Assembly: GCF_003075095.1 (NCBI RefSeq)
Contig: NZ_QCZF01000001.1
Coordinates: 806,001-870,000, forward strand
Source: Blastococcus litoris
GTDB taxonomy: Bacteria > Actinomycetota > Actinomycetes > Mycobacteriales > Geodermatophilaceae
DNA: 64,000 nt
Reading direction: 5' to 3'
The notes below the pieces were generated by a model. The model did not search any database. It was not told the DNA's origin and worked only from the letters and a program-made list of their open reading frames with translations. Each line of letters begins with the position of its first letter. The first letter of the stretch is position 1. Both the position numbers and the translations under genes were made by a program. Below, piece after piece: positions 1-8,295 of this stretch.

Positions 1-309
1 CGTCGGCGCAGCGTCCCCGGCGGGCAGCAGCAGCGCCGTCCGGCCGGTGATGCTGCGCGCCAGCGGGGCCTCGCTGTGCAGCGCGAGCCGGGCGGTCCCC
101 GGCAGCCCCGGCAGCCCTCCGCGCAGCACCGCCCACGGCGTGCCCGGCACCGGGTTGGTGGGGAACGCCGCCGCGTAGGCCTGTGGGTCCTCCAGTACCA
201 GCCCGTACGAGCGGGCCAGGCCGTGCACCGTCTCGAGGAGCGAGGACGGGGCCCGAGCACGTTCACCTGACCGGGTGGACCTGCGTGCCCGCGGCGTCGC
301 TTTGTCCAC
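1..309 (-). CDS. Hypothetical protein, 3' part outside window
   Basis: An open frame on the minus strand runs off the left edge of the window. The most upstream start I can propose is GTG at 309-307, giving VDKATPRARRSTRSGERARA and then a better-behaved stretch that includes LETVHGLARSYGLVLEDPQAY and AAFPTNPVPGTPWAVLRGGL. Codon usage from about base 270 down to 1 has the expected G/C wobble bias, so a real protein is likely, but the arginine-rich N-terminus may be untranslated and an internal GTG near 270 is an alternative start. No ribosome binding site is obvious. I recognise no family. It is divergent from the Tad operon, so it need not be related to pilus assembly. Confidence 0.4.
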   Translation of the reverse strand, partial: MDKATPRARRSTRSGERARAPSSLLETVHGLARSYGLVLEDPQAYAAAFPTNPVPGTPWAVLRGGLPGLPGTARLALHSEAPLARSITGRTALLLPAGDAAPT

Positions 310-331
310 AGAACGGCTGATCGGAGCCCCG

Positions 332-358
332 CGGACTGGTCCGTTTCCTTACAGTCCG
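332..358. promoter_or_regulatory. Inverted repeat in the cpaF upstream region
   Basis: CGGACTG (332-338) and CAGTCCG (352-358) form a perfect 7-bp inverted repeat with a 13-base spacer between the divergent gene at 309 and cpaF at 398. This is where a promoter or operator for the pilus operon would sit. No protein can be assigned to it. Confidence 0.35.
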
Positions 359-397
359 GCTGTTTCGTCATGATCGACAAGGCTCGACGGGGGTGCC

Positions 398-1627
398 GTG
401 CCGACCGCTCTGGATGTCGTGGACGGCGAGGTCCGGGAGCTGATCCGGCGTCGCGGCCTCGACCCGTTCACCGACCCCGGTCCCGTGCGGGTGCTGGTGC
501 GCGACGTCGTCGCCGACTACTCCGAGCGCTCGCTCACCTCGGCGCTGCCGCCGATCGTCGACGCCGAGTCGGTGGTGCGCGACGTCCTCGACCGGGTGGC
601 CGGGTTCGGCCCGCTGCAGCGCTACCTCGACGACCCGGAGGTCGAGGAGATCTGGGTCAACGAGCCGGGCCGGGTGTTCGTGGCCCGCCACGGGCGCAGC
701 GAGCTGACGACGACGATCCTGGCGCCCGGCGAGCTGGCCGACCTCGTCGAGCGGATGCTGCGCACCTCCGGCCGGCGCATCGACATGTCGACCCCGTTCG
801 TCGACGCCACGATGCCCGACGGCTCGCGGCTGCACGTCGTCATCCCCGACATCACCCGCCGCCACATGGCGGTCAACATCCGGAAGTTCGTCCTGCAGGC
901 GCACAGCCTCGACGAGCTGATCGCGCTCGGGACGATCACGCCGCAGGCCGCCCGGTTCCTCGAGGCCGCGGTCGCCTCCGGGCTCAACGTCCTCGTCTCC
1001 GGCGGCACCCAGGCGGGCAAGACGACGCTGCTCAACTGCCTCTGCGCGGCCATCCCGGCGCGCGAGCGGGTCATCACCTGCGAGGAGGTCTTCGAGCTGC
1101 GCGTGCCGCTGCCCGACGTGGTGTCCATGCAGACGCGGCAGGCGAACCTCGAGGGCGCCGGGGAGATCCCGCTGCGCCGGCTGGTCAAGGAGGCGCTGCG
1201 CATGCGGCCCTCGCGGATCGTGGTCGGCGAGGTGCGGCAGGAGGAGTGCCTCGATCTCCTCATCGCGCTGAACTCCGGCCTGCCGGGCATGTGCACGCTG
1301 CACGCGAACAGCGCCCGCGAGGCCGTGGTGAAGATGTGCACCCTGCCGCTGCTGGCCGGCGAGAACATCGGCACGGCGTTCGTCGTCCCGACCGTGGCGG
1401 CCAGCGTCGACCTCGTCGTGCACGTCGGCACGGACGCCTCCGGTCACCGCCGGGTGCGGGAGATCGTGGCGCTGCCCGGACGGGCGGAGAACGGCGTCAT
1501 CGAGACCGCCGACGTCTTCACCACCCGCGACGGTCGGCTGGTGCGGGCCGACGGCTACCCGCCGCACGCCGACCGGTTCGCCGCCGCCGGCTTCGACCTC
1601 CCCGCGCTGCTCGGGGACCGGGCATGA
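398..1627 (+). CDS. cpaF: Tad/Flp pilus assembly ATPase CpaF (TadA)
   Basis: This is a secretion ATPase of the CpaF/TadA type, which powers assembly of Flp-type pili at the inner face of the membrane. The 409-residue product has a Walker A loop GGTQAGKTT (about 202-210), a Walker B segment RIVVGEVR (273-280) and the histidine box TLHANS (300-305). An N-terminal all-alpha region precedes the ATPase core, as in the family. The GTG start at 398 is preceded by a G-rich stretch (390-394) that could pair with 16S rRNA. It is the first gene of a tightly packed operon and overlaps tadB by four bases. The ATPase assignment is secure; the pilus role follows from the neighbours. Confidence 0.93.
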   Translation: MPTALDVVDGEVRELIRRRGLDPFTDPGPVRVLVRDVVADYSERSLTSALPPIVDAESVVRDVLDRVAGFGPLQRYLDDPEVEEIWVNEPGRVFVARHGRSELTTTILAPGELADLVERMLRTSGRRIDMSTPFVDATMPDGSRLHVVIPDITRRHMAVNIRKFVLQAHSLDELIALGTITPQAARFLEAAVASGLNVLVSGGTQAGKTTLLNCLCAAIPARERVITCEEVFELRVPLPDVVSMQTRQANLEGAGEIPLRRLVKEALRMRPSRIVVGEVRQEECLDLLIALNSGLPGMCTLHANSAREAVVKMCTLPLLAGENIGTAFVVPTVAASVDLVVHVGTDASGHRRVREIVALPGRAENGVIETADVFTTRDGRLVRADGYPPHADRFAAAGFDLPALLGDRA

Positions 1628-2487
1628 CGGAGTCCGGCGCGCTGCTGGGGCTCCTGCTCGGCGTCGGGCTGCTGCTGATCTGGCGCAGCGGACCGCGTGC
1701 GCCCCAGCCGAGGACCGGGCCCCGGCGTCCCGGCCGGCGGCAGCTCCTCCTGGCCGAGGCCGGCCTGACCGGCATCAACGCCGCGCAGCTGCTGGCCCTG
1801 CAGGTGGGGCTGGGCCTGCTCGTCCTCGTCGTCGTCCTGCTGACCACGAGCACCGTCACGGTCAGCCTGGTGTTCGGGCTGTTCGGCTTCGCCCTGCCCT
1901 ACGCCCAGGTGCGCCGGCTGGCTGCCCGCCGCAAGTCCGATCTGCGCGAGGTGTGGCCCGAGGTCGTCGACAACCTGGCCTCCGCGGTGCGTGCGGGGAT
2001 GTCGCTGCCCGAGGCGCTGGCGGCGCTCTCCAGCCGCGGGCCGGAGGTGCTGCGACCGCCCTTCGCCCGGTTCGCCGCCGAGTACCGGTCCACCGGCCGG
2101 TTCAGCGCCTGCCTCGACCGGCTCAAGGACGACCTCGCCGACCCGGTCGGCGACCGGATCGTCGAGACGCTCCGGGTGGCGCGCGAGGTCGGTGGCACCG
2201 ACCTCGGCCGGGTCCTGCGCACCCTGGCCACGTTCCTGCGCGAGGACGCCCGGGCCCGCGCGGAACTGGAGACGCGGCAGGGGTGGGTGGTCTCCGCGGC
2301 CCGGCTCGCGGTGGCCGCCCCGTGGGTGGTCCTCCTCCTGCTGGCCACGCAGTCGACGACGCTGGCCGCCTACGACTCGACGCTCGGGACGGCGATCCTG
2401 CTGATCGGCGGGAGCGTCTGCGTCGTCGCCTACCGGTTGATGCTGCGGATCGGGCGACTGCCCGAGGACGTGCGGGTGCTCCAGTGA
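1624..2487 (+). CDS. tadB: Type II secretion/Tad membrane protein TadB
   Basis: This 287-residue membrane protein is the TadB-type platform component of the Tad pilus machine. It starts MTESGALLGLLLGVGLLLIW, with hydrophobic segments near the N-terminus and at about 60-95, then a cytoplasmic T2SF-like domain containing WPEVVDNLASAVRAGMSLPEA and LRVAREVGGTDLGRVLRTLA, and closing membrane segments near 225-275. The ATG overlaps the cpaF stop (ATGA), implying translational coupling. Its stop overlaps the tadC start in the same way. It is shorter than some TadB proteins but complete for the actinobacterial type. Confidence 0.9.
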   Translation: MTESGALLGLLLGVGLLLIWRSGPRAPQPRTGPRRPGRRQLLLAEAGLTGINAAQLLALQVGLGLLVLVVVLLTTSTVTVSLVFGLFGFALPYAQVRRLAARRKSDLREVWPEVVDNLASAVRAGMSLPEALAALSSRGPEVLRPPFARFAAEYRSTGRFSACLDRLKDDLADPVGDRIVETLRVAREVGGTDLGRVLRTLATFLREDARARAELETRQGWVVSAARLAVAAPWVVLLLLATQSTTLAAYDSTLGTAILLIGGSVCVVAYRLMLRIGRLPEDVRVLQ

Positions 2488-3425
2488 ACGCCGGGCTGAC
2501 GGGCTTGCTGCTCGGGCTGTCGGCGGCGGTCGGGCTGGTGCTCGTGGTGAGCTTCGCGCCGCCGTTCCGCTCCGTCCGGCTGGTGGACCGGCTGGCTCCC
2601 TACGTGCACGACACCCCGCCGCCGTCGCGGCTGCTGGGCACCGCGACCGAGCCCGGGCTGCTCACCGCCGTCCGGCGGGTGTTCGGCCCGGTCGTGGGCG
2701 ACGGCGCGCGCCTGGTGGACCGGCTGCTCGGCGGTCGTGCGGCGGTCCGCCGTCGGCTGGACGCGCTGGCCGGCGAGACGACGGTCGAGGACTTCCGCGT
2801 CGAGCAGGTCGTCTGGGGTGGGCTGGGTCTGCTGGGCGCGGCGGTCGCCGCCGCGGTCGGTTCGGTCGCCGCCGGTGGGCTCAACGTGCTGTCCGCCGGC
2901 CTGCTCTGCGTGGCCGGCCTGCTGTGCGGGGTGCTCGGCCGGGACTGGTGGCTGACCCAGCAGGTGCAGCGGCGCGAGGAGCTGCTGCTGGCCGAGTTCC
3001 CGGTGGTCGCGGAGCTGCTGGCGCTGGCGGTGACGGCGGGGGAGAGCCCCACCGCAGCCATCGCCCGCGTCACCCGCCTCTCGGGTGGGGAGCTGGCACG
3101 GGAGCTCGGCGCGGCGCTGGGGCGGGCCCGCTCCGGCGTGCCGCTGGTCGACGCGCTGCAGGAGGTCGCCGACCGCACCTCGCTCGACCCGCTCGCCCGT
3201 TTCATCGACGGGCTGCTCGTCGCGATCGAGCGCGGCACCCCGCTGGCCGAGGTGCTGCGCGCCCAGGCGGCGGACGTCCGCGAGGCCGGCAAGCGCCGCC
3301 TGCTCGAGGCCGGCGGCCGGAAGGAGATCGCCATGATGGTGCCGGTCGTCTTCCTGGTGCTGCCGGTCACCGTTCTCTTCGCCCTGTTCCCGGGGCTGAT
3401 CAGCATCGTCTCGCTGGCGCGGTGA
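2484..3425 (+). CDS. tadC: Type II secretion/Tad membrane protein TadC
   Basis: This is the second platform protein of the Tad system (313 residues from GTG at 2484, overlapping the tadB stop as GTGA). An N-terminal membrane segment (about 3-23), a central hydrophobic pair (about 108-155) and the GspF-like segment EFPVVAELLALAVTAGESPT are visible, followed by LARFIDGLLVAIERGTPLAEV and the final membrane span VPVVFLVLPVTVLFALFPGL. TadB and TadC probably form a heteromeric membrane platform that couples CpaF to pilin extrusion. The frame is open far upstream, but coding character and domain layout support the GTG at 2484. Confidence 0.88.
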   Translation: MNAGLTGLLLGLSAAVGLVLVVSFAPPFRSVRLVDRLAPYVHDTPPPSRLLGTATEPGLLTAVRRVFGPVVGDGARLVDRLLGGRAAVRRRLDALAGETTVEDFRVEQVVWGGLGLLGAAVAAAVGSVAAGGLNVLSAGLLCVAGLLCGVLGRDWWLTQQVQRREELLLAEFPVVAELLALAVTAGESPTAAIARVTRLSGGELARELGAALGRARSGVPLVDALQEVADRTSLDPLARFIDGLLVAIERGTPLAEVLRAQAADVREAGKRRLLEAGGRKEIAMMVPVVFLVLPVTVLFALFPGLISIVSLAR

Positions 3426-3453
3426 GCCCGTGGGACACGAGGAAAGGACGACC

Positions 3454-3657
3454 ATGCGCGTTCTCGCGTACCTGACCGCCGCGACGGCGGCCTTCGCCGC
3501 GCGCGTGCGCGGCGACGATCCCGAGCGGGGCGACGTCCCGGGCTGGGTGATGATCACCGTGATGACGGCGGCCCTCGTGCTGGCCATCCTCATCCCGTTC
3601 CGCGAGGCGATCGTGGACGCGGTCACCAACGCCCTCACCTCCGTCACGAGCGGATGA
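3454..3657 (+). CDS. Small Flp-type pilin-like protein
   Basis: A 67-residue protein with one hydrophobic segment (WVMITVMTAALVLAILIPF, about 29-47) fits the major pilin of an actinobacterial Tad locus. An upstream ATG at 3430 exists, but the strong GAGGAAAGG at 3439-3447 lies 6 bases before ATG 3454 and decides the start. Segment GDDPERGDVPGW precedes the helix and would hold the prepilin processing site, although the usual G/E-[ST]-x4-E-Y pattern is not clear. No prepilin peptidase gene is in the window. The stop overlaps the next gene (ATGA). Confidence 0.75.
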   Translation: MRVLAYLTAATAAFAARVRGDDPERGDVPGWVMITVMTAALVLAILIPFREAIVDAVTNALTSVTSG

Positions 3658-4112
3658 AGGACCGCCCTTCCCCCCACGCCTCGCAGGCTCGGCGCGGGAC
3701 CCCGGAGGGCGGCCGTTCCAGCACGTCACCCAGGGAACGCGGGAGCGCCGTCGTCGACTTCGTGATGGTCTCGATGCTGATCGTCGCCCTGCTGCTGGCG
3801 GTGCTGCAGGTCGCCGTCTACGTGCACGTGCGCAACGTCGTGACCGCCAGCGCGCAGGCCGGCGCCCGCTACGCCGCGAACGCCGACGTGGACTCCGCCG
3901 CGGGCGCTCCGCGCACCGTCGAGGTGGTCGCCCGGGCGACCTCCGAGCAGACCGCGCAAGGGCTGGACTGCACCTCGAATGAGGAGACCGACCCCACCGG
4001 CCTGACGCTGGTGGTCGTCCGCTGCACCGGCGCGGTGCCCTCGCTGCTCTCGACCCTGGGGAACCTGCTTCCCCTGGAGGTCACCGGGCGCGCGGTCAAG
4101 GAGGCCGCGTGA
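3654..4112 (+). CDS. TadE-like pseudopilin
   Basis: The 152-residue product has a basic N-terminal stretch, the TadE-type sequence RERGSAVVDFVMVSMLIVAL and a single hydrophobic helix (about 33-57). A periplasm- or wall-exposed domain follows with two cysteines (C118 and C136 by rough count) that could form a disulfide. TadE-family minor pilins are thought to be assembled with Flp pilin. The gene is coupled to the pilin gene by a 4-base overlap. The first 28 residues are poorly conserved-looking, so a later start is possible but none has a better ribosome site. Confidence 0.8.
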   Translation: MKDRPSPHASQARRGTPEGGRSSTSPRERGSAVVDFVMVSMLIVALLLAVLQVAVYVHVRNVVTASAQAGARYAANADVDSAAGAPRTVEVVARATSEQTAQGLDCTSNEETDPTGLTLVVVRCTGAVPSLLSTLGNLLPLEVTGRAVKEAA

Positions 4113-4567
4113 CGTGGCTGCGCAGTCGGGTGGCCGGCGAGGAGGGCTCGGCGCTGGTCGAGTTCGTCTTCATCGCGCTCGTGGTCTTCGTGCCGCTCAT
4201 CTACGTCGTCGCCGGGTTCTCCGCGGTGCAGCGCGGTGTCTTCGCCTCCACGGCGGCGGCGCGCGAAGCCGGGCGGGCGATCGCCACGTCCCCGGACCCG
4301 GTCAGCGGGCAGGAGCGGGCGCTGCGGGCGGCCCAGCTCGCCGTGGAGGACCAGTCGGTGGACGCGACCGACGTGCGCCTGGCTTTCGCGCCGGCCGGCG
4401 CGGATTGCGCGGCGGCGGGGAGCTACGCGCCGACGCTCGCGCCGGGGGAGGAGTTCTCCGTCTGCGTCACCGTGACCGTGCGGATCCCGTTGCTGCCGGA
4501 GTTCGTCGACGCCAACACGGCCACCGGCCAGTTCGTCGTCGAGCGCGACCGCTACGTCGACGGCTGA
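4109..4567 (+). CDS. Second TadE/TadF-like pseudopilin
   Basis: The 152-residue protein begins at GTG overlapping the previous stop (GTGA). It shows EEGSALVEFVFIALVVFVPL, the charged-then-hydrophobic TadE/TadF signature with a glutamate five residues into the helix, then LIYVVAGFSAVQRGVFASTAAAREAGRA, typical of minor pseudopilins. Two cysteines (near 97 and 112) may bridge. It is the last clear Tad component and is followed by a 28-base gap. Confidence 0.8.
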   Translation: MTWLRSRVAGEEGSALVEFVFIALVVFVPLIYVVAGFSAVQRGVFASTAAAREAGRAIATSPDPVSGQERALRAAQLAVEDQSVDATDVRLAFAPAGADCAAAGSYAPTLAPGEEFSVCVTVTVRIPLLPEFVDANTATGQFVVERDRYVDG

Positions 4568-4595
4568 GCCGACGTCCGGCTGCGAGAATGCGGCG

Positions 4596-5639
4596 ATGGG
4601 CAGGTGGAGCTCGAGCCGCCGCACCGGCGGGGTGCTGCTCGGCCTGCTCGTGGTCGCCGTCCTCGCCGTCGCGCTCGTCGTGGCGCAGCCGTCCGGCGGG
4701 GCGTCGGACCGGCGGTCCGAGGCGGCCGACGTCGCCACCCGGGACGACAGCGGTGCCCTGCCCGGCCTCCCGCAGATCGGATCCCCCTCGGCCACCGAGC
4801 CCCCGCCCGAGGTAGCTGCCGCATCGCCGTACGCGGGCGTCGGTACCTGGCTCTCCCGCTACCGGATCACCCGTGAGTTCGCCGGGGGCGCCCCACCCGT
4901 GACGCCCGCGGACGTCGACGCGATGGCCGACGCCGGGGTCGAGACGATCTACCTCCAGCCGGCCGCCGACGACCCCCGCCACCCGGGCCTGCTCAGCGAG
5001 GACCTGCTGGCCGAGTGGCTCGCGCGGGCGCACGCGCGGGACATGCAGGTGGTCGCCTGGTACCTGCCGCGTTTCGGCGACATCGAGGGCGACCTGCGCC
5101 GGCTCCAGCAGATCTCCGACTTCCGGGCCGGCGACCGGGGCTTCGACGCCGTCGCGATCGACATCGAGTTCACCGATGCGGTCGAGCTGGCTCCCCGGAA
5201 CGCTGCGTTGGTCGAGCTCTCGCAGCGGCTGCGATCTGCGCTGCCCGACGTCGAGCTCGGGGCGGTCGTCCTGCCACCCGTCGTCACCGACGTGCTGAAC
5301 AAGGCCTACTGGCCCGACTTCCCGTGGGCGGAGCTGGCCGGCCTCTACGACGTGTGGCTGCCGATGGCCTACTGGTCGAACCGCTCGGAGGAGGGGTTCA
5401 CCGACCCGTACCAGTACGTCGGCCAGAACATCGAGCGGGTGCGCGACCACCTCGGCGACCCGTGCGCCGTCGTCTCGGTCGCGGGTGGCTACGACGCGCA
5501 GGAGACGGCCGAGGACTACGCGGCGATGGTGCGCGCGGCGACCGAGCAGCGCGCGATCGGCGTCTCCGTCTGGGACTGGCCGACCACCCCGCGGGAGGTC
5601 TGGCCGGCGATGCAGGGGTACGACGTCGAGGGCTGCTGA
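4596..5639 (+). CDS. Membrane-anchored or secreted TIM-barrel-like protein
   Basis: The 347-residue protein has a membrane or uncleaved signal segment near the N-terminus (GVLLGLLVVAVLAVALVV, about 12-29), a linker rich in Ser, Pro and Thr, then a domain from about residue 80. That domain alternates strand and helix as in glycoside-hydrolase TIM barrels: GVETIYLQPA, DMQVVAWYLPRF, FDAVAIDIEF, GAVVLPPVV, YDVWLPMAYW, GVSVWDWPTT. The acidic DIEF and the aromatic-rich MAYW strand are where catalytic or sugar-binding residues would be expected. I cannot name a family. It follows the Tad genes by 28 bases and may be co-transcribed; a role outside the membrane near the pilus is only a suggestion. Confidence 0.75.
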   Translation: MGRWSSSRRTGGVLLGLLVVAVLAVALVVAQPSGGASDRRSEAADVATRDDSGALPGLPQIGSPSATEPPPEVAAASPYAGVGTWLSRYRITREFAGGAPPVTPADVDAMADAGVETIYLQPAADDPRHPGLLSEDLLAEWLARAHARDMQVVAWYLPRFGDIEGDLRRLQQISDFRAGDRGFDAVAIDIEFTDAVELAPRNAALVELSQRLRSALPDVELGAVVLPPVVTDVLNKAYWPDFPWAELAGLYDVWLPMAYWSNRSEEGFTDPYQYVGQNIERVRDHLGDPCAVVSVAGGYDAQETAEDYAAMVRAATEQRAIGVSVWDWPTTPREVWPAMQGYDVEGC

Positions 5640-5694
5640 ACCGGCACCGTCCCCGCTACCTTCGCCTCCTCACCACCGGCACGAAGGAGGCCCC

Positions 5695-6099
5695 GTGTCC
5701 TCTCGTCTCAACCCCTACCTCGCCTTCTCCGGCAACGCCCGGCAGGCCATGGAGTTCTACCGCGAGGTGTTCGGCGGCGAGCTGGCCGTCGACACCTACG
5801 GGGCGAGCGGTATGGCCGCGCCCGGCGACGAGGACAAGGTCATGCACGCCCAGCTCGAGACCCCCGCCGGCTACACGCTGATGGCATCGGACGCCCCGGC
5901 CGGGATGGAGGCGCGTGGCGGCAGCGACATCTCCATCAGCCTCAGCGGCGACGACGCCGACCTGCGCGGCCACTTCGAGAAGCTCGCGTCGGGCGGCGAG
6001 GTCACCATGCCGCTGGACAGGCAGCCGTGGGGTGACGAGTTCGGCATGCTCGTCGACCGGTTCGGCGTCCAGTGGATGGTCGACATCAGCACCCGCTGA
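5695..6099 (+). CDS. VOC-family (PhnB-like) protein
   Basis: A 134-residue glyoxalase-fold protein of the PhnB-like group: NPYLAFSGNARQAMEFYREV at the N-terminus, MHAQLETPAGYTLMASDAP in the middle and EFGMLVDRFGVQWMVDI at the end match the paired beta-alpha-beta-beta-beta modules. The GTG start is set by an excellent AAGGAGG at 5684-5690. A TACCTT hexamer at 5656-5661 may be its -10. Such proteins bind small ligands or resistance substrates, but the sequence does not show which. The next gene starts inside its stop codon. Confidence 0.88.
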   Translation: MSSRLNPYLAFSGNARQAMEFYREVFGGELAVDTYGASGMAAPGDEDKVMHAQLETPAGYTLMASDAPAGMEARGGSDISISLSGDDADLRGHFEKLASGGEVTMPLDRQPWGDEFGMLVDRFGVQWMVDISTR

Positions 6100-6473
6100 T
6101 GAACCCGGACGTCGCCGCGCTGGTCGCCGCCGGCGAGCCGGGGCCGGAGAACCCGGTTACCGTCGCGGCGGTCTTCTGGACGGCGGTGACCGAGCCGGGC
6201 GGACCGGACCTCGACATCCTCGGCCTCGTCGTCACGCCGGAGAGCTGGCGCTGGTGGGGCGGCTTCGACCGCGCAGCCGCGCTCCTGCCCGCCTGCGGCA
6301 TGGCCGGCGAGGCGCTTCCGGCGCTCGACGATCCCGAGGTCGCCTACCTCGGCTTCCGCTCCGAGTCGGACGACGTCGTCGCGACGCTGGTTCGCCGTCC
6401 GCGGCTCGGCGGCTGGCGGGTGCACGCCCTGGGGGCGCCCGTCCGACCGGCGCACGTCCCGCACGACAGCTGA
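6099..6473 (+). CDS. Conserved-looking hypothetical protein
   Basis: A 124-residue frame starts at ATG 6099, overlapping the TGA of the VOC gene by one base, which favours this start over an upstream in-frame one. It contains VTVAAVFWTAVTEPGGPDLD, TPESWRWWGGFDRAAALLPA and SDDVVATLVRRPRLGGWRV. No signal peptide or membrane segment is evident and I recognise no family. Codon bias is that of its neighbours. Coupling suggests it is translated with the VOC gene. Confidence 0.6.
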   Translation: MNPDVAALVAAGEPGPENPVTVAAVFWTAVTEPGGPDLDILGLVVTPESWRWWGGFDRAAALLPACGMAGEALPALDDPEVAYLGFRSESDDVVATLVRRPRLGGWRVHALGAPVRPAHVPHDS

Positions 6474-6651
6474 TCCGCTGCGAGGTCCGGGTTCACCCGA
6501 ACGTGGTTGAACAAGCGGATTGTGCACAACCAGGTAACGCTCCACGTGGTTGGGCGAACCGTCAGGGGGACGGCGGACGAACACCCGACGTGCAGGACTC
6601 CGACGGCGCTCACACCTGGTGACGCCGCGGGGACATCCCACGGGAGACACC
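6474..6651. other. Intergenic region ahead of the CHRD gene, with a palindrome
   Basis: This 178-base gap holds a perfect 10-bp palindrome TTGTGCACAA at 6520-6529 just after a TTGAAC hexamer (6507-6512), and several GAAC/GTT pairs of the kind seen in extracytoplasmic sigma-factor promoters. No single promoter stands out. GGGAGA at 6642-6647 is the ribosome site for the next gene. Confidence 0.3.
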
Positions 6652-7455
6652 TTGAGAAGCATCACGCGCACCGTCGTCGCTGCGCCGGTCCTCGGATTCG
6701 CCGCCCTGATGGCCTTCGCCGGCCCCGCCTCGGCGGCAGAGGGGACCGTGATGGCTGAGCTCTCGCCGGTCCCCGTCAACCCGGTGGACGCCACCGGGCA
6801 GGCCATGGCCACGATCAACGGCACCACGATGTCCTTCGAGCTGGCGGCACAGGGGCTGCTCGCCGGCGCACCCCACGCGGCGCACATCCACTTCGGGGCA
6901 GAGGCCCGGCAGATGTGCCCGGCGGCCTCGGACAACAACGCCGCACCGCTGTCCGGTGAGATGCACCCCGAGGAGCACCTCACCACCACCGAGGGCGCCC
7001 CGGCCTACGGGGAGATCGTCGTGTCGCTGACGACCAGCGGCGACGCCACGCCCAGCTCCGGGCTGGCCGTGGACCGCTTCGCCACCGGCGAGGACATCGA
7101 GTACTCCCGCGGTGACGTGCAGGTCAGCGAGGAGGTCGCCCGCGCCGTCCTCGCCGGCGAGGGCGTCGTCGTCGTCCACGGCGTCGACTACGACGGGGAC
7201 GGCACCTACGGCCCCGGCGACCGCGGCGTCTCCGACCTCGACCCGGCCCTGCCGGGCGAGGCCACCGACCCGGCCATCTGCGGCGTCCTGAACGCCTCGC
7301 AGATGGGCGGCGTCCCGGCGGGCGGCGTCGAGACCGGCGCCGGCTCCACCACGGGAACCGAGAACCTCGGCCTGATCGGTGCGGGTGTCGGCGCCGTCGC
7401 CGCCGCGGGTGGCGTCGCGCTGTACGCGCGCCGTCGCTCCTCGACCGACAGCTGA
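6652..7455 (+). CDS. Secreted CHRD-domain protein with C-terminal membrane anchor
   Basis: I place the start at TTG 6652 because GGGAGA (6642-6647) sits 4 bases upstream and the product then opens with a clean signal peptide (MRSITRTVVAAPVLGFAALM, cleavage near ASA-AEG). A CHRD-like domain (about 30-195) follows, with AAHIHFG and VVVVHGVDYDGDGTY, a His-rich pattern of this domain. The C-terminus ends in NLGLIGAGVGAVAAAGGVAL followed by YARRR, the hydrophobic-plus-basic tail of a sortase substrate, but a canonical LPxTG is missing; TGTENLG is the nearest sequence. The gene overlaps the sortase gene by one base, so it is probably that sortase's substrate. 267 residues. Confidence 0.8.
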   Translation: MRSITRTVVAAPVLGFAALMAFAGPASAAEGTVMAELSPVPVNPVDATGQAMATINGTTMSFELAAQGLLAGAPHAAHIHFGAEARQMCPAASDNNAAPLSGEMHPEEHLTTTEGAPAYGEIVVSLTTSGDATPSSGLAVDRFATGEDIEYSRGDVQVSEEVARAVLAGEGVVVVHGVDYDGDGTYGPGDRGVSDLDPALPGEATDPAICGVLNASQMGGVPAGGVETGAGSTTGTENLGLIGAGVGAVAAAGGVALYARRRSSTDS

Positions 7456-8192
7456 TGACCGGCGACGCCGGGTCCGGGGAGATCGCTCCCCGGACCCGGC
7501 GTCCTGGGCGCGCGGTCCTCATCGCCGTCGCGGTCCTGCTGCTCCTCGGCGGCGGGACGGCGGTGGCGGTGGGGATCGCCGACCAGGACGCCGACCCGCC
7601 CACCCCCGCCGTCGCGGCGACGAGCGAGCCCGGCGCGGCGACGACACCGGGCCCGGAAGCGGAGGCCACCGGCGGTGTCCGCCCGGAGGCCGCCCCGCCC
7701 GCGGCGACGCCGTCCGGCTCGCCCTCCCCGACGCCCGTCGCGCCGCCGGTGTCGATCAGCATCCCGGCCATCGGTGTGGCGTCCGAGCTGATCACCCTCG
7801 GTCTGAACCCGGACGGGACCCTCGCGGTGCCGCAGCCGGGCCCCGACTACGACAAGGCGGCGTGGTTCGACGGCTCGCCGCGACCCGGGGCCGTCGGCCC
7901 CGCCGTCATCGAGGGGCACGTGGACAGCGCGGCGAACGGGCCGTCGGTCTTCTACTCGCTCGGTGAGCTGGTCGCCGGCGACCGCGTGGAGGTCGCCCGC
8001 GCCGACGGCACCGTGGTGGCCTTCGTCGTCGACGAGGTCCGCGTCGTGCCCAAGGACGACTTCCCCACCCTGGACGTCTACGGCAACACCGAGGGCGCGG
8101 AGCTCCGGCTGATCACGTGCGGCGGGCCGTTCGACAGCTCCGTCCGCAGCTACGTGGACAACGTGGTCGTCTTCGCATCCGCGGTGGCCTGA
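7455..8192 (+). CDS. Class F-type sortase
   Basis: This 245-residue transpeptidase has an N-terminal membrane anchor (AVLIAVAVLLLLGGGTAVAV, about 20-39), a Pro/Thr/Ser-rich linker (45-98) and a sortase domain. The catalytic residues are visible: His155 in EGHVDS, Cys222 in LITCGG and a following Arg231 in VRSYVDN. The motif order and compact size fit class F (actinobacterial) sortases, which attach proteins to peptidoglycan outside the membrane. It starts at ATG within the stop of the CHRD gene, a pairing that identifies its probable client. Confidence 0.9.
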   Translation: MTGDAGSGEIAPRTRRPGRAVLIAVAVLLLLGGGTAVAVGIADQDADPPTPAVAATSEPGAATTPGPEAEATGGVRPEAAPPAATPSGSPSPTPVAPPVSISIPAIGVASELITLGLNPDGTLAVPQPGPDYDKAAWFDGSPRPGAVGPAVIEGHVDSAANGPSVFYSLGELVAGDRVEVARADGTVVAFVVDEVRVVPKDDFPTLDVYGNTEGAELRLITCGGPFDSSVRSYVDNVVVFASAVA

Positions 8193-8197
8193 CCCCC

Positions 8198-8222
8198 GTG
8201 CCCGGGTGACCGGGACGGGCAC
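8198..8222 (+). terminator. Possible hairpin terminator after the sortase gene
   Basis: GTGCCCG (8198-8204) and CGGGCAC (8216-8222) can form a 7-bp stem just downstream of the stop. There is no T-run, as is common in high-GC actinobacteria. Confidence 0.35.
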
Positions 8223-8295
8223 AACCATCGGCCGCGGCACTCGTTGAGGGTGCAACGGCGCGCGAGGAGACGTGCCCGGTCGCGAGGAGTGCCGC

